From assembly GCA_963921935.1 (NCBI GenBank), contig OY998175.1, forward strand, positions 292,338,246-292,402,245: 64,000 bases of DNA. The letters are read 5' to 3'. The number at the start of each line of letters is the position of its first letter. The first letter of the stretch is position 1. Source of the stretch: Galeruca laticollis (lineage: Eukaryota; Arthropoda; Insecta; Coleoptera; Chrysomelidae). The notes under the pieces were generated by a model. The model had not been told where the DNA came from. It made no database searches and was given only the letters and a program-made list of their open reading frames with translations. Positions 10,302-20,788 of this stretch are shown here, piece by piece. A program made the translations under genes and the position numbers.

Positions 10302-10771
10302 AAGTAAAGATCAGCAGATATAGTTTTCCTGGTTTTCTATATCATTGCACAGTTATACTGATCTTAATAGGAAAAATGATATCCAGGATATCACCATAGG
10401 GCTAATAATATCTAAGCTTCAATATTTGTAATATCACATCTTCTTCTTTTTTCTATAAACATATATTAAGCCAATCACAAGTTAGGTTACTTCTTGGTCT
10501 AGCCAAATAGAGCTTCTAAACATCAGGTAGGCATAAAATGAAATGTGACTTCTGTCATTCTGACGATGATATTGATTTATCGAAACAATTGTCAATTTTT
10601 TAGAACTTTCAATAACTTGTATTATATTGTGGAATTAACTAGAGACCTTGAGTTTCATTTAAAAACACTAATATGAGCATATTCCACGAAGTAAGGGTCG
10701 AGACAGTCAACTTTTTGTTTTGTTTGCAAACTCGTGGTCAGGCAATGTTTCCCCGTCCCCACTTTACGGTA

Positions 10772-11880
10772 CTTGGAGTGTTCCTATAATTGAACAAAAA
10801 ATTATCCAACTTGTGTTCAATAGTTTCGCATTTCTCATACAGATTTCGATTGAATAAACCATTTTGCATAACTTTTTCGATGTTTAAAGCTGACAATTCA
10901 TCCTGTAAAAACACTTTCTTTAAAGATTTTTTTTGCTGTTGAAACTGATTTTTCGGCACTGCCATTCGATTCTGGGTAATAAGGTGGAGTGTTAATTACA
11001 TGTATTCCATTGGATCTACAAAATTTATGGAATTCTTCACTGTTAATTGGGGGTCCATTGTCTGCCACCAAGACTTCAGATAGACCGAATCTACTAAAGA
11101 CTTCACGAAGTTTTATGATTGTCTTCAGAGCATTTGTTCCATTCGTTCGAAAAAATTTGACGTGGTGTCTATCACCAAAAAAAATTTGTAGCCTTCCAAA
11201 TCGAGAAAATTCACATGAATTCTTGAAAAGTTTCTCTCACTTTTTTCCCAAGATGATATGGTGACATTCTTTTCTCGATTACTTTAAATTTGGCATGCTT
11301 GACACTAGCTAACAAATTGCTCAAAATGGTCGTTGATCTTTGGCCACCAAAAGTCGCTCCTAGCTCTTAATTTCATTCTTACAATTCCGGGATGACTTTC
11401 ATGTGAGATTTCCAACAGAGTATATCTCAAAGATTCTGGAATTACAACTCGGTTTCCCCAAGTTAGACAATCGCATTCTACACTCAGCTCATATCTTCTT
11501 TGAAAATAGGGTTTTAATTTATCTTCGTTGCAGTAAGACCATCCATTTTTAATATTTTCAATAATTTTAGTCAAGTATTTATCTTCCTTTGTCTCTTCAC
11601 AAATCAGCTCTGCGGTGATAGGCAAATTATCTTCATATGTAAACGCACAAACTTGTTCCTCTATCTTACTCTCTTCAAACATCTCAGTGAGTGGCAATCT
11701 CGAAAGATAATCAACATTAGACATCTCACTAGCTTTCTTTTATTTAATCTCATAGTTATATGCAGATAATATTACAGCCCATCGCTGGATCCTGGCATGA
11801 GCTAATGTAGGCAACCCATATTTTTCCACAAAAATGATTTTTAATGACTGGTGATCGGAAAAAATTGTGAATTTTCTTCC
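10772..11880 (-). pseudogene. gypsy-A RNase H end and integrase core
   Basis: From 11870 down: an RNase H terminus (FSDHQSLKIIF, then HARIQRWAVILSAYNY), a stop near 11745, then SNVDYLSRLPL and the integrase zinc region with HESHPGIVRMKLRARSDFWW (11340-11410). After a frameshift near 11300 the integrase core follows, with FLDLEGYKFF, then VADNGPPINSEEFHKF and NGIHVINTPPYYPESNG, so two acidic catalytic positions are visible. More frameshifts occur near 10980. Ends at the TA where pogo inserted. Confidence 0.8.
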
Positions 11881-11883
11881 GGC

Positions 11884-13129
11884 AGGATGTTGTTACTGCA
11901 TGTAATTTAAATATTTAAAAAGAAACTCCAAAAAATAATCGGACAACGATATTTTTATTAAAAATTCTATGTTAATCGAACAACTCGTATATAAATAAAG
12001 ATCAACCTAGCATAAATATGTCACGATTTTATAGAACATATTTGGAGCTGATATTGCTGGATGATTTGCGATTTGATCAAATATTTCTAGACGATTAATT
12101 TTCTGTTGAACTATACATCACTTCCTAATATAGTTTTATTACAATTCAACATATACACACGTCCAATATTACAGACTATTCGAGAAATATTTATTACATT
12201 CCTGACTGGCATCGCTAGTCATAAACCGAACTGTATTCTTGGATCAGCCTTGTGAATCTTACCCAAAATGTTCCGACAAAAGACCATTGGAGATAAAAAT
12301 TTGACTACGAAGACGACAATATAGACGAAGAAAAATATTATTGTTATTTCCTTCAGAGGAAGTGAGCTTCAGCTACAACATAATACAAACATCTCAATTA
12401 GTGATGATTAAACAAAATATTTTTAGAGATATACATTTTGTAAAATTCGCGGTTTTGTTCAACTTTACGGATACGATAAATTCAGATCTTTCGCTTTGTT
12501 TTTGGTTCAAATAATATGAATAATGATTAGAAACTCACGTTTGTTTTATACTAACTTCAACCACGTTAAAATTGTTTTATTTATTTATAGGCAACACACT
12601 TTAGTTTAGTTTTAGCGCTGTTCCATAAAACCTGAAATGTTCTAATATTTTACTCTATAACCTTTAGTTAGATTACTTAACCCTTAGAATTTTCCCTCCC
12701 CTTTTTGTGATTTCGGATCGTTAATCTATCTTTGTCAATTTTGAAATATGACATCCTTCCTTTCATCAATTTGGTTCCTACCGGATAATATATCCTCCAT
12801 ACTGTTCTTTCGTTTGCTATTAACAGTGAGTCAATCACGTTGTGAGACTTGTGGGTTAAACTAATAGTTTTTCTACCTTTCTTGATACAATTTGGTTACT
12901 TCTCTGTGAACATAGACTTTTATTTGCCACATAATGAGTTTGATGTTAGTGATATTAGCCATGATCTTTTAACTTTCTCAACGTAATATGGAATTTTTTC
13001 AATCAAATCGTGTTAAGCTCCTTATAGCGTTCATCTCTAATACCTGAGGGATATTGTTAATAATTCAAATTATCTTTTAAGTGATTACGAAAAGAGGTCT
13101 ATCCTACATAAGGATCCTCATTGTCCACC

Positions 13130-13130
<1 letters not shown>
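11884..13130. other. No recognisable gene
   Basis: AT-rich sequence with many stops in all frames. The only coding-like patch is about 63 open minus-strand codons near 12700-12890 (containing SLLIANERTVWRIYYPVG), which I do not recognise and which is too short to call. Confidence 0.5.

Positions 13131-13131
<1 letters not shown>

Positions 13132-13175
<44 letters not shown>
13132..13175. repeat. (TA)n microsatellite
   Basis: An uninterrupted run of about 22 TA units directly upstream of Penelope copy 2. Confidence 0.95.
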
Positions 13176-13177
<2 letters not shown>

Positions 13178-13178
<1 letters not shown>

Positions 13179-14512
13179 AACGAAACCAATTAGACCTGTA
13201 GTTTCTTATGTTAATACTCCTAATAATATATTGGCAAAGAGGGCTTAACAATATACTTATTAGTTACGGATATGCATCTAAATACTCAATTAGAAATTCA
13301 ATAGAACTAATAAAAAAAATAAAGGCAATCAACTTGCAAGATAACTATAAACTTATTTCATTTGATGTTACTAAAATATTCACTAAAATTCCTCCTAAAG
13401 ATTGTCTAATACTTGTAAGAAAATTAATAGAAGATGAAAATATTAATCCAGGAATAATATCAGATATACTTAAAATATTTGATTTATGTATTAATCAGAA
13501 TTATTTCAATTTTGACAATAAGATATATATTCAAAATGAAGGTTTACCAATGGGAATCCCTATATCACCTATTTTGGCAAACATTTTTATGGACAGTTTA
13601 GAAAGAAAGATCTTTGAAAGTAATATTTCGAAAAATGTTTTATTTTGGTATAGATATGTAGATGACATATTAGCTTGTTTTATGGGTAGTGAACGACAAT
13701 TAGATGTTTTTTTAAACCACATTAATAATTTACACCCAAAAATTAAATTCACATTAGAAATTGAAACAAATAGCACAATCAATTTTCTTGATTTGAAAAT
13801 TCAAAGAGTTAATAATGTACTTGATTATTCAATTTACCGAAAACCAACACAAACTGATGTGGAAATTCTATATAGTTCCAATCACCCCATGTCACATAAA
13901 CTAGTGGCATATAATTCAACGATACAAAGAGCTTTTTTAGTTCCTATTAACAAATCTAATTTTGATAGAGAGATTAATACAATTAGACAAACAGCCACAT
14001 TTAACGGTTATCCATTACATATGATAAATATGCTAATTAATAAAAAAGAGGAGAAAGTGGCATTACAACTAATATTTCCTAAACAAACTGATTAAATGGA
14101 AACTTATAAAACCATCATATATGCAGGACATATTTCTAATAATATTTCAAAGATAATATCGTTAGCAACGAATACAACAATTTCTTTTAAAATAGAAAGT
14201 AACATAAGTACAAAATTGTTAAATGTAAAAACAAAAATACCACCATTAAAGAAATCAGGTATATATAAACTCAAACGTCCAGAATGTAATGCTATCTATT
14301 TGGGTCAGTCCCTTAGAAATTTTGAAATCCGATACAGTGAACAGTTACGAGCATACAGGTTAAAACAACCAGATAAATCCCACTACAACATCTACTTGAC
14401 ACCAATCAATCATTGACACCTAACACAGAACTAAGAGTGCTGCATATTTGTGAAAAGAAACAAGAACTTGATTTCCTTGAAGAATTGGAAATTAGAAGAC
14501 ATTTAAGAAATT
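13178..14512 (+). pseudogene. Penelope-like element copy 2, single-sense RT plus GIY-YIG
   Basis: The longest Penelope coding stretch here. RT begins near 13180 with IRPVVSYVNTP, shifts frame near 13245, then runs 13208-14095: FDVTKIFTKIPP, GLPMGIPISPILANIFMDS and RYVDDILACF are the RT core motifs in order. After one TAA at 14093 the frame continues with the GIY-YIG region (YKLKRPECNAIYLGQSLRNF). A small deletion near 14385 precedes abrupt truncation at RRHLRN (about 14511), where an unrelated LINE tail starts. It is more diverged than copies 1 and 3 and shows no inverted partner. Confidence 0.85.
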
Positions 14513-14919
14513 AAGAGCCTTCTTTTATACGGGGTAGAGACGTGGGGTATCGCGGAAAGCCATCCTAGAAAACTTGAAGCAACCGAAATGGAAGTTTTTA
14601 GGAGGTCGCTGTGGATATCCAGAAGATAAGAATTTCGAAACGAGAAGGTTCGACGGAGAATGGGAGTAGAGGTATAACCGACAAATGAGGTCGAGCGAAA
14701 ACAACTGATATGTTCAACGAATGGATAACTCCAGGCTACCCAAGAAAGTTTTGCAATGGATACCACCAAATCGAAGAAAGCAAGGAAGACCTAGAAGAAC
14801 ATGGATAGAAGGAGTGGTCAGAGCAATGAGGACAAGTGTTATGAGATGTGGACAATGGGATGATAGATAGAAATGGGTGGAAATTAGGCATCGGACAACG
14901 GCAAATGACGTTTTATAGG

Positions 14920-14920
<1 letters not shown>
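14513..14920 (+). pseudogene. Non-LTR retrotransposon (LINE) 3'-end fragment
   Basis: Reads SLLLYGVETWGIAE at the start, the conserved LLYGxExW motif after LINE RT domains. After frameshifts it continues RLPKKVLQWIPPNRRKQGRP with RRTWIEGVVRAMR, a typical basic C-terminal segment. The fragment lacks all catalytic RT blocks and ends at a (TA)n tract. 5'-truncated dead copy. Confidence 0.7.

Positions 14921-14921
<1 letters not shown>

Positions 14922-15002
<81 letters not shown>
14922..15002. repeat. (TA)n microsatellite
   Basis: About 40 TA units with one TATGTATA interruption at about 14967-14972, immediately after the LINE tail. Confidence 0.95.
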
Positions 15003-15005
<3 letters not shown>

Positions 15006-15130
15006 TCGAGAAATGGATAAAATCTTACTTTTTAAAAATTTGTAATTTAATTATTTGACGTTTCTCTCCTTAATTTTTACCCGTATAATTTTTCAAATAT
15101 AGGAGTCTCTGTTCAACAATTTTATTCTAG

Positions 15131-15609
15131 AATATTAGTAGAGGAGCTAGGCTGTATTTGGACCATTCCTTATGTAAAATTACATGGGAAAAACGCTAAG
15201 GTCCAATCTGCACTTTTTTTACTAAATCCAGAATCATTACGGCTGAGAGGTCATCAACCCCGCTGCTGCTAAGCGCATGCATCGAATAGAGGCGTACTGA
15301 CACGTGCGTCATCTGTCACGTCAGCTATCATGAGTCACGATGGCAAAAAGGCACTATCTTTGTTATTATTGATCAGATTGATGACGACCAAACAGCATTG
15401 GGGTAGATTACCTCACATTCGTAATGACCTTGGCTTTGGTCAAAGAAGTGCAAATTGGACCTTAGCGTTTTCACATGTTATTTTCCATAAGGAATGGGTT
15501 AGTAATGACCCCGGTTTTGGTAAAAAAAGTGCAAGATGAACTTTAGCGTTTCTCATGTAATTTTAAATAAGGAAAGGTCCAAATCCGGCCTAGCTCCTCT
15601 ACTAATATT
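15131..15609. mobile_element. Long-TIR MITE (foldback family), copy 1
   Basis: The termini are inverted repeats of about 110 bp beginning AATATTAGTAGAGGAGCTAG at 15131 and ending with its complement at 15609. The right arm is itself duplicated in tandem: the segment from about 15421 and that from about 15510 both start GTAATGACC and continue into a GTGCAA...GGAC/GAAC...TTAGCG pattern. Internal sequence (CATCAACCCC, CATGAGTCACGATGGCAAAA) is shared with the larger foldback element at 23520-27440. No coding capacity. The AT-rich ends make the target duplication ambiguous. Confidence 0.75.
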
Positions 15610-17179
15610 AATTGGATAATTTTTTGTCGACACAATTGTAGTGTTTGATTAAACTTCTCTTCATTCAGTGTGTTCACGGAGGAAAACTTTTTTATTTCCA
15701 GTTTTAGCGCAAAAGTTTTATTCCTAATAATAATAAAAAGTCCTGCTTGTTCGAAAACCCCATAAAATTAAATAAATTCCATGTTATTTTATAACCTGAT
15801 CCTTTTATTAGTTTCAATTTTATTCAAAATCCTATGAATTATGAAAATGAAAATATAATAATAATCTAGTGAGTGACTTTAGCGGTGTTCCTAGGTAACT
15901 GTCAACTTCGATGAAAATTTTTTAAATTGTAAATTCTACAATGACAACTCTTCAACAAAAATAATATATCTTATAAAGTGCTATGGTATTGGAGTTGTCA
16001 CGTACATGTTTCAGTTACTTGGAATTGATTGAAAAATGATTAAATAAATTCGCTGACATTTCAAATTTCGCACTGTGACGTAATTTGTTCCCAAACGCCA
16101 GTGAGATGTCAATGAAATTTTTTCATAATACCTAGTTGTTGTTGTAAAATATGAATTCAAAGTTTGATGAATGTTCTGTTTCATTCCATAACCTCAAAAA
16201 ATCATACTTGTTTCTAATTATTCAAAAACCATACTGTTGTTTACTATTGACTACAGAAACAACAATTATTGATATATAACTACAGCAGAACAGAAGTTAC
16301 AGCTGGCTGTTTGCCTTAATCAATCCACTCACCATTATGTTTACATTAGTTTTCAAAAATGAAACAAGTTAATTTCTATTAAATTACTTTGTAACCAACA
16401 GTCATCAACCAAGCAACGAAGATTTTTGACAGTATCAGATGATGTTTGGGAACAGATGACATCATAAACTCTAATTGTTGTTTAATGCGTCGTAACTTGA
16501 GACTTATTTATTTAAATTTTATTTATTAGATATTAATTAACTGGGTTTTTTAGTATTTCTGCGTTGAAATAATGTCTTTGCTTGAATACAGTCAACATCC
16601 CTATTGTCACAACTTACGTAAACTCTTATATAAGGACAAATTAACAAAACCATATATGTGCGTAAGTTGATATCAATGGCGATGTTTCAGTTGGTTGAGT
16701 AGTTGCTCCCCACAGACTCCGACCTTTCAGATCTCCTTTATAAATATAACAAAAAGTTTCTTGGTGATTTCATCGTAAAGGGCATACGTTAAAGGTTCGA
16801 CGCTATTTTAGAAAAAGCTAATTACGGTTATAAAAAGGGACGATTCTATATTGATGTCACATATGGCCTTTATGTTTTATCTACAGACGTATTTTACAAC
16901 GGAGATATCGTTTTCTAAATGTGGGAATGATGTTCGCTTTCTTGAATTTAGGGAAATTGTATAAGATACAAGAAATCTTATTGAATTTTTCATATACGAG
17001 TATATATATACAGTACAAAATACAGTGTTTGACTCATAAATTAAGAAAGATGGGGATTATTTAGATAAATAGAGATATCGTCAGTAAGAAATTTTTTGAT
17101 ATGAATATAAAAAGTGGTACTTTTAAGAAATAAAAAAGATTATGGAGAAAAAGACCGCAAGAAAAAAAGATGTCCGGCG
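15610..17179. other. No recognisable gene
   Basis: AT-rich sequence without a supported frame. A short inverted pair (TTCCCAAAC near 16092 and GTTTGGGAA near 16445) may be the remains of a MITE, but neither ends nor target duplication are clear. Confidence 0.45.
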
Positions 17180-17211
17180 AAAAAAAAACCCTCTGGCCAG
17201 GAGGGTTTTTT
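17180..17211. other. Terminator-shaped hairpin with flanking A and T runs
   Basis: ACCCTC (17188-17193), loop TGGCCAG, GAGGGT (17201-17206), preceded by nine A and followed by six T. The shape is that of a bidirectional rho-independent terminator. In a eukaryotic contig the likeliest explanation is chance or a Pol III stop. No bacterial gene flanks it. Confidence 0.4.
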
Positions 17212-19074
17212 ATGTTATGCTTGCGCTTGTCCAAATGATTCAACAACTAAATAACTAATTACGGTATCCAAGTCAAATACGGGGTGTAACCACTGAGTGT
17301 CTGGAATCGAATCGACAAGTCCAAAAAAACGTGATTCGATTATCCACCATAAAATTCTGAAGAACGGCAAAAAAACCTACGTAATAGTATTATTAATAAA
17401 ATCTCCTCAAAAAATTCAGAAAATAGCCAAGATAAATAACAGATAAGCTAACTGAATTGATAGATGGAGATTAATTATATAGAGTTTCAATCAAATCCCA
17501 TACAAACTGGATAATCAAATTTTAGATTAGAAACTCTAACCACTCTTCAATATGCTTTCTGTGGTAAAAGATGGCCGGAGAGAAAAAGAATTTCCCAAAT
17601 TTCGCACCAGGATCGTTGCCAAAATACCACATGGGTAAAACTAAACTCCGCTGCCAAACTTAATTTTCAGCTAACAACCAGAATAAATCAGATGGACATT
17701 CAATTGAATTAAATTGAGGAATGAACTATAAAAGGTACATATTTTCGATAAATTCAATAACAATCGGCAACTGTGTTCCTAATAGTACTACGCCAGTGTA
17801 TGAGCAGAAGGAAGAACATGTGTTCATAGCGCACACCATCACGACAAATAAAACCGATATAAACATTTGTTTTGCTATAAATAAACATACTCAGGATTGT
17901 TTACTCGAATATTGTGATCCTTTGGACAAAACAAGAGCTCAATAACCGGAGTTGTTAACCAGGGTGAAAAGGATATAAAAGTTTCCTCCACCAAGTGTTT
18001 ATTCACATATTGACCTAGAAATTAAAACGAAGTGTTCGTCATGTGTCTGAATTTGATTAAGAAATTAGAATGATCAAATATCAACTTAAGTACTGGAAAA
18101 GGAAGTGAAACAGAACACAACCCACCGGGATTATCAGGTCAGTAACCTAAAACCAGAAGTGGAGACAATCAAAATTCGATACGCTCAAACTCTCAACCAA
18201 AATAACTTTCATTTTTGTTAATATTATTTGTATTTTCCCAATTTCAGACTAAACAGCCTAATATACATATCAATAGAGAATGTTAGTGCCGAATATCACA
18301 TAGAGAAGTGTATAAATGAACATATCCCAATTATTCACAAGAGATTTATCGAATTACCACCTGGAAACAACTATGGATGTGCTAACAAAGACAAATAACA
18401 ATATTATATACAAAATTTACATTAGATATGGATTAAGTTCGTCGGTGAGTTTGCTAAATAATATGAAAGAGGTTCATAAATTCAACAATCGATAATCTTT
18501 AGTTACCAACAATATTCTAGATTGACAAAAATCATATGGTTAAAAGAAAAGTAGTTACAGCAAAATAAAAATCGAAACTTAGATATAAACAGTGCGTTAA
18601 CTGAACTCTAAAATAAATGTAATTGTAAGGTATTTCAATTAAATGAAATAGAATAACAATTGGAGTTAACTTATTATAAAAAAAAACATCAACATTGAAA
18701 CAACCTTGCTAATATTGTGAAGGTGATGATAATTACTATAATAAACACCGTAGTAACTTAGTTTTGATAAAGGTATCATTCAAATATTATGATTACGACG
18801 TAATCGATATGGAGAAGTTATTCGAATGAGCGTTTAGAAAGACTTAATGATCAATTTAGACCGTGACATGTTACTGTATTAAATCACCAGAATAAAAGAT
18901 AGGAACTTGCAAAAATTGTAGATTTACATCATAGTGCAAGGTTATATGTATTACAAGACTGTAGAGGTGACACTATCGGGAGTCGCATTGATATTAAATC
19001 ATCTGAAAACCCTGATAATTCACTTAATTCTTCAACTGATGTGTTCCATTCTGATGATTACCCCTTCTTTGATT
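17212..19074. other. No recognisable gene
   Basis: A long AT-rich stretch. Small open frames (for example 17721-17945, encoding MNYKRYIFSINSITIGNC...) match no family I can name and have no supporting context. The segment 18840-19080 could be a decayed retroelement coding region, since a weak frame (LYVLQDCRGDTIGSRIDIKS) spans it, but I cannot assign it. Confidence 0.4.
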
Positions 19075-19361
19075 GTACCTACAGGAGTGTTTTTAAATGA
19101 AACTCAAGGTCTCTAGTTAATTCCACAATATAATACAAGTAATTGAAAATTCTAAAAAATTGACAATTGTTTCGATAAATCAATATCATCATTCTGACGA
19201 TGATATTGATTTATCGAAACAATTGTCAATTTTTTAGAATTTTCAATAACTTGTATTATATTGTGGAATTAACTAGAGACCTTGAGTTTCATTTAAAAAC
19301 ACTAATATGAACATATTCCACGAAGTAAGGGTCGAGACAGTCAATTTCAGTACCTACAGGA
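19075..19361. mobile_element. Penelope-derived 263-bp palindrome with 12-bp target duplication
   Basis: GTACCTACAGGA at 19075-19086 is repeated exactly at 19350-19361. Between them is a 263-bp element: two arms of about 100 bp (19087-19196 and 19197-19305) that are near-perfect reverse complements of one another, then a one-sided tail of about 40 bp containing ACGAAGTAAGGGTCGAGACA. Both arms and the tail match the outer ends of Penelope copies 1 and 3. It contains no RT or nuclease sequence: a MITE-like, non-autonomous Penelope product. Confidence 0.85.
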
Positions 19362-20788
19362 AGTAATATTGAGTTTACTGATTCTACACCAAAAGTTCCA
19401 AAACTGCATGAACTCTTACAATAATTAAATATACAGTTGGTTAACGAGAAATGTTCAATCCACTCGATCTGGTTGAATAATTAAAAAAACAGAAAAACTT
19501 GTTAAGAGAGATATATAATAATGTTATTAGTATGTAGTGACATCCTTGGGTCCTTAACTTTTGTAGTAAAAAACACTTATTATTAATTCTAGTTTAATGT
19601 TATAACTGCAGTCGCGTCCAAGTTACAGACCTTTAATTCCATTTTTCCTAACTTTTAGTAACATTTTTACACCATTGTGTAAGTTTATTTCAATATTTGT
19701 AAAAAATTTAAATAAATTTTAATTAATAATCTCCAACCCTATACTTATTTTGACTATCTTTGTGAAATTGTAAATCATATTATGTAATCTTACGAATATT
19801 ATTATCGTATTAATTCGTTGCATCAATCCAACAAAAAAATGTTCAAAATCTACAATCTTTTGATAACGAGGACTTCAATATCTATTTGCCTTTCCCAATG
19901 AACACCCTATAATTGTCTAATTATTCAATTCTACTATTGAACGTAGTGATTTAGCATGTAATTTTTGATTCATTTATTATATAACTTTGTACAGAAACTG
20001 TTGAATAAAGTTTGATTAAGATTTTAATAAAGATAATCGAAATTGAGTTGACCGGGTTAAGCTCCTCACGCTACTATAAGCCCACTACAATTCATCGTAT
20101 TACTTACGTAAAACTAAATTGTACACTAAGCCGTAACAAGAACAAAGGAAGCGGTTATTATAAGAGTCCTTATCCTAAAATTTTGTCATGTAATTTGTAA
20201 TATCTCGACAGATAAGTCATTTTCTATCCCCTAATCGATATTCGGCAGCCAACAGATATTCAATTAAAGTACGAGAGGTCCTTACCCTCGTCTCCGGTAT
20301 GTGGTTTTATCAAACTCGACAAGTTTACCTACAACGGCACCTTGATATAGTCATCGGAAGTTATCGTATACTCCTCACCTCATGAAATTGATAAAGCACT
20401 CCAGTTCCACCCCCAAATAATCAATTATTTGCCGGAACAAACTATCTCAAAGGGCTACAAACAATGTTGCATTAGTTTGATTCGATTTTAAAACTGTTAA
20501 CAAATGTTTGTTAGTATAAAAAAATTATTGCTTTCAATACACAGGAAAGTAAATACATAAAAAAGAAATAGGTGAGAGTATGTTACAAGTAGTAAAGTAG
20601 AAAAAAATTTTAACAAAGAAATCGTATTATAAACAAAATTTGTCAATTTTTTCAAGAACTTTTATGTGTTTTCCGGAGCAGTTCTTAGTAACTTTTCTCC
20701 TAAATATTTGTCTAGCATATGATATTTGAAAAATAATAGTGTCACAACAAAAAACTACTTAAATATGTTAACATAAAAGTGTATACTT
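19362..20788. other. No recognisable gene
   Basis: AT-rich; the longest frames are near 60 codons and unconvincing. Nothing else identifiable. Confidence 0.45.

Larger units (their letters stand above)
7715..10709. mobile_element. Penelope-like retroelement, copy 1: head-to-head inverted dimer
   Basis: Two 5'-truncated units meet head to head near 9300. One reads on the minus strand (9300 to 7715) and one on the plus strand (9302 to 10709). The two arms are near-identical over about 1.4 kb. Each carries RT and a GIY-YIG-type nuclease region. The outer ends differ: the right end has an extra tail (about 10670-10709, containing ACGAAGTAAGGGTCGAGACA) beyond the inverted repeat. A 12-bp target duplication encloses the whole dimer, so it inserted as one event, into the pogo element. 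Confidence 0.85.
5230..10769 (-). mobile_element. pogo/Tigger-type transposon carrying a nested Penelope dimer
   Basis: Perfect 13-bp inverted repeats CCGTAAAGTGGGG (5230-5242) and its complement (10757-10769) are flanked by TA at 5228-5229 and 10770-10771, the pogo/Tc1 target. Removing the element makes the gypsy-A integrase frame continuous, which proves the boundaries. Inside are a minus-strand Tigger-like transposase (5489-7359), subterminal copies of the end motif, and a 3-kb Penelope insertion (7715-10709). Without Penelope the element is about 2.5 kb, a usual pogo size. Confidence 0.9.
1..11880 (-). mobile_element. Ty3/gypsy retrotransposon gypsy-A, 5'-truncated and repeatedly interrupted
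   Basis: A reverse-strand LTR retrotransposon that once ran continuously from RNase H (about 11870) through integrase to its 3' LTR (752 down to the window edge). Seen directly: RNase H end, H2C2-type integrase zinc region, integrase core, integrase C-terminus, a pol stop at 792-794, a purine tract and an LTR start TGTAAACGC at 752. Three later insertions split it: a MITE (98-570), a hAT (850-4634) and a pogo element (5230-10769). The flanking pol frame resumes across each coding break. Gag, protease and most of RT are absent. By family knowledge it resembles the K02A2.6-like group of insect gypsy elements. It encodes no obvious env. It is certainly defective. Confidence 0.85.

Noticed and set aside
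10600..10705. Pseudoknot using GACC/GGTC between Penelope arm and tail
   Set aside because: In copies 3 and 4 the two sides change independently (AACC or AACA against GGTC or AGTC), so pairing is not conserved.
7715..10709. CRISPR-like or other defence array
   Set aside because: The inverted repeats are large retroelement arms, not short regular repeats with unique spacers.
10600..10710. Hammerhead ribozyme in the Penelope terminal arm
   Set aside because: Penelope elements are known to carry hammerheads, and here a GAAAC, a GTC and a GTGGAAT/ATTCCAC stem are arranged suggestively on one strand, but the essential CTGATGA core is not present in any of the four copies. A covariance-model search would be needed to revive it.
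12700..12900. Short minus-strand coding patch (63 codons)
   Set aside because: No recognised motif, no start context and no splice signals; chance opening is likely.
14848..15045. Frame encoding a long Tyr-Ile repeat protein
   Set aside because: It is only translation of the (TA)n microsatellite.
16040..16460. MITE with TTCCCAAAC ends
   Set aside because: The inverted pair is short (9 bp) and no target duplication or second copy is visible.
17180..17211. Bacterial operon terminator or transferred bacterial gene
   Set aside because: No bacterial-type gene, promoter or ribosome-binding site is adjacent; the flanks are AT-rich with stops in all frames.
17721..17945. 74-codon plus-strand frame as a small protein gene
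   Set aside because: Unrecognised, no promoter, splice or poly-A evidence, and in a region without other genes.
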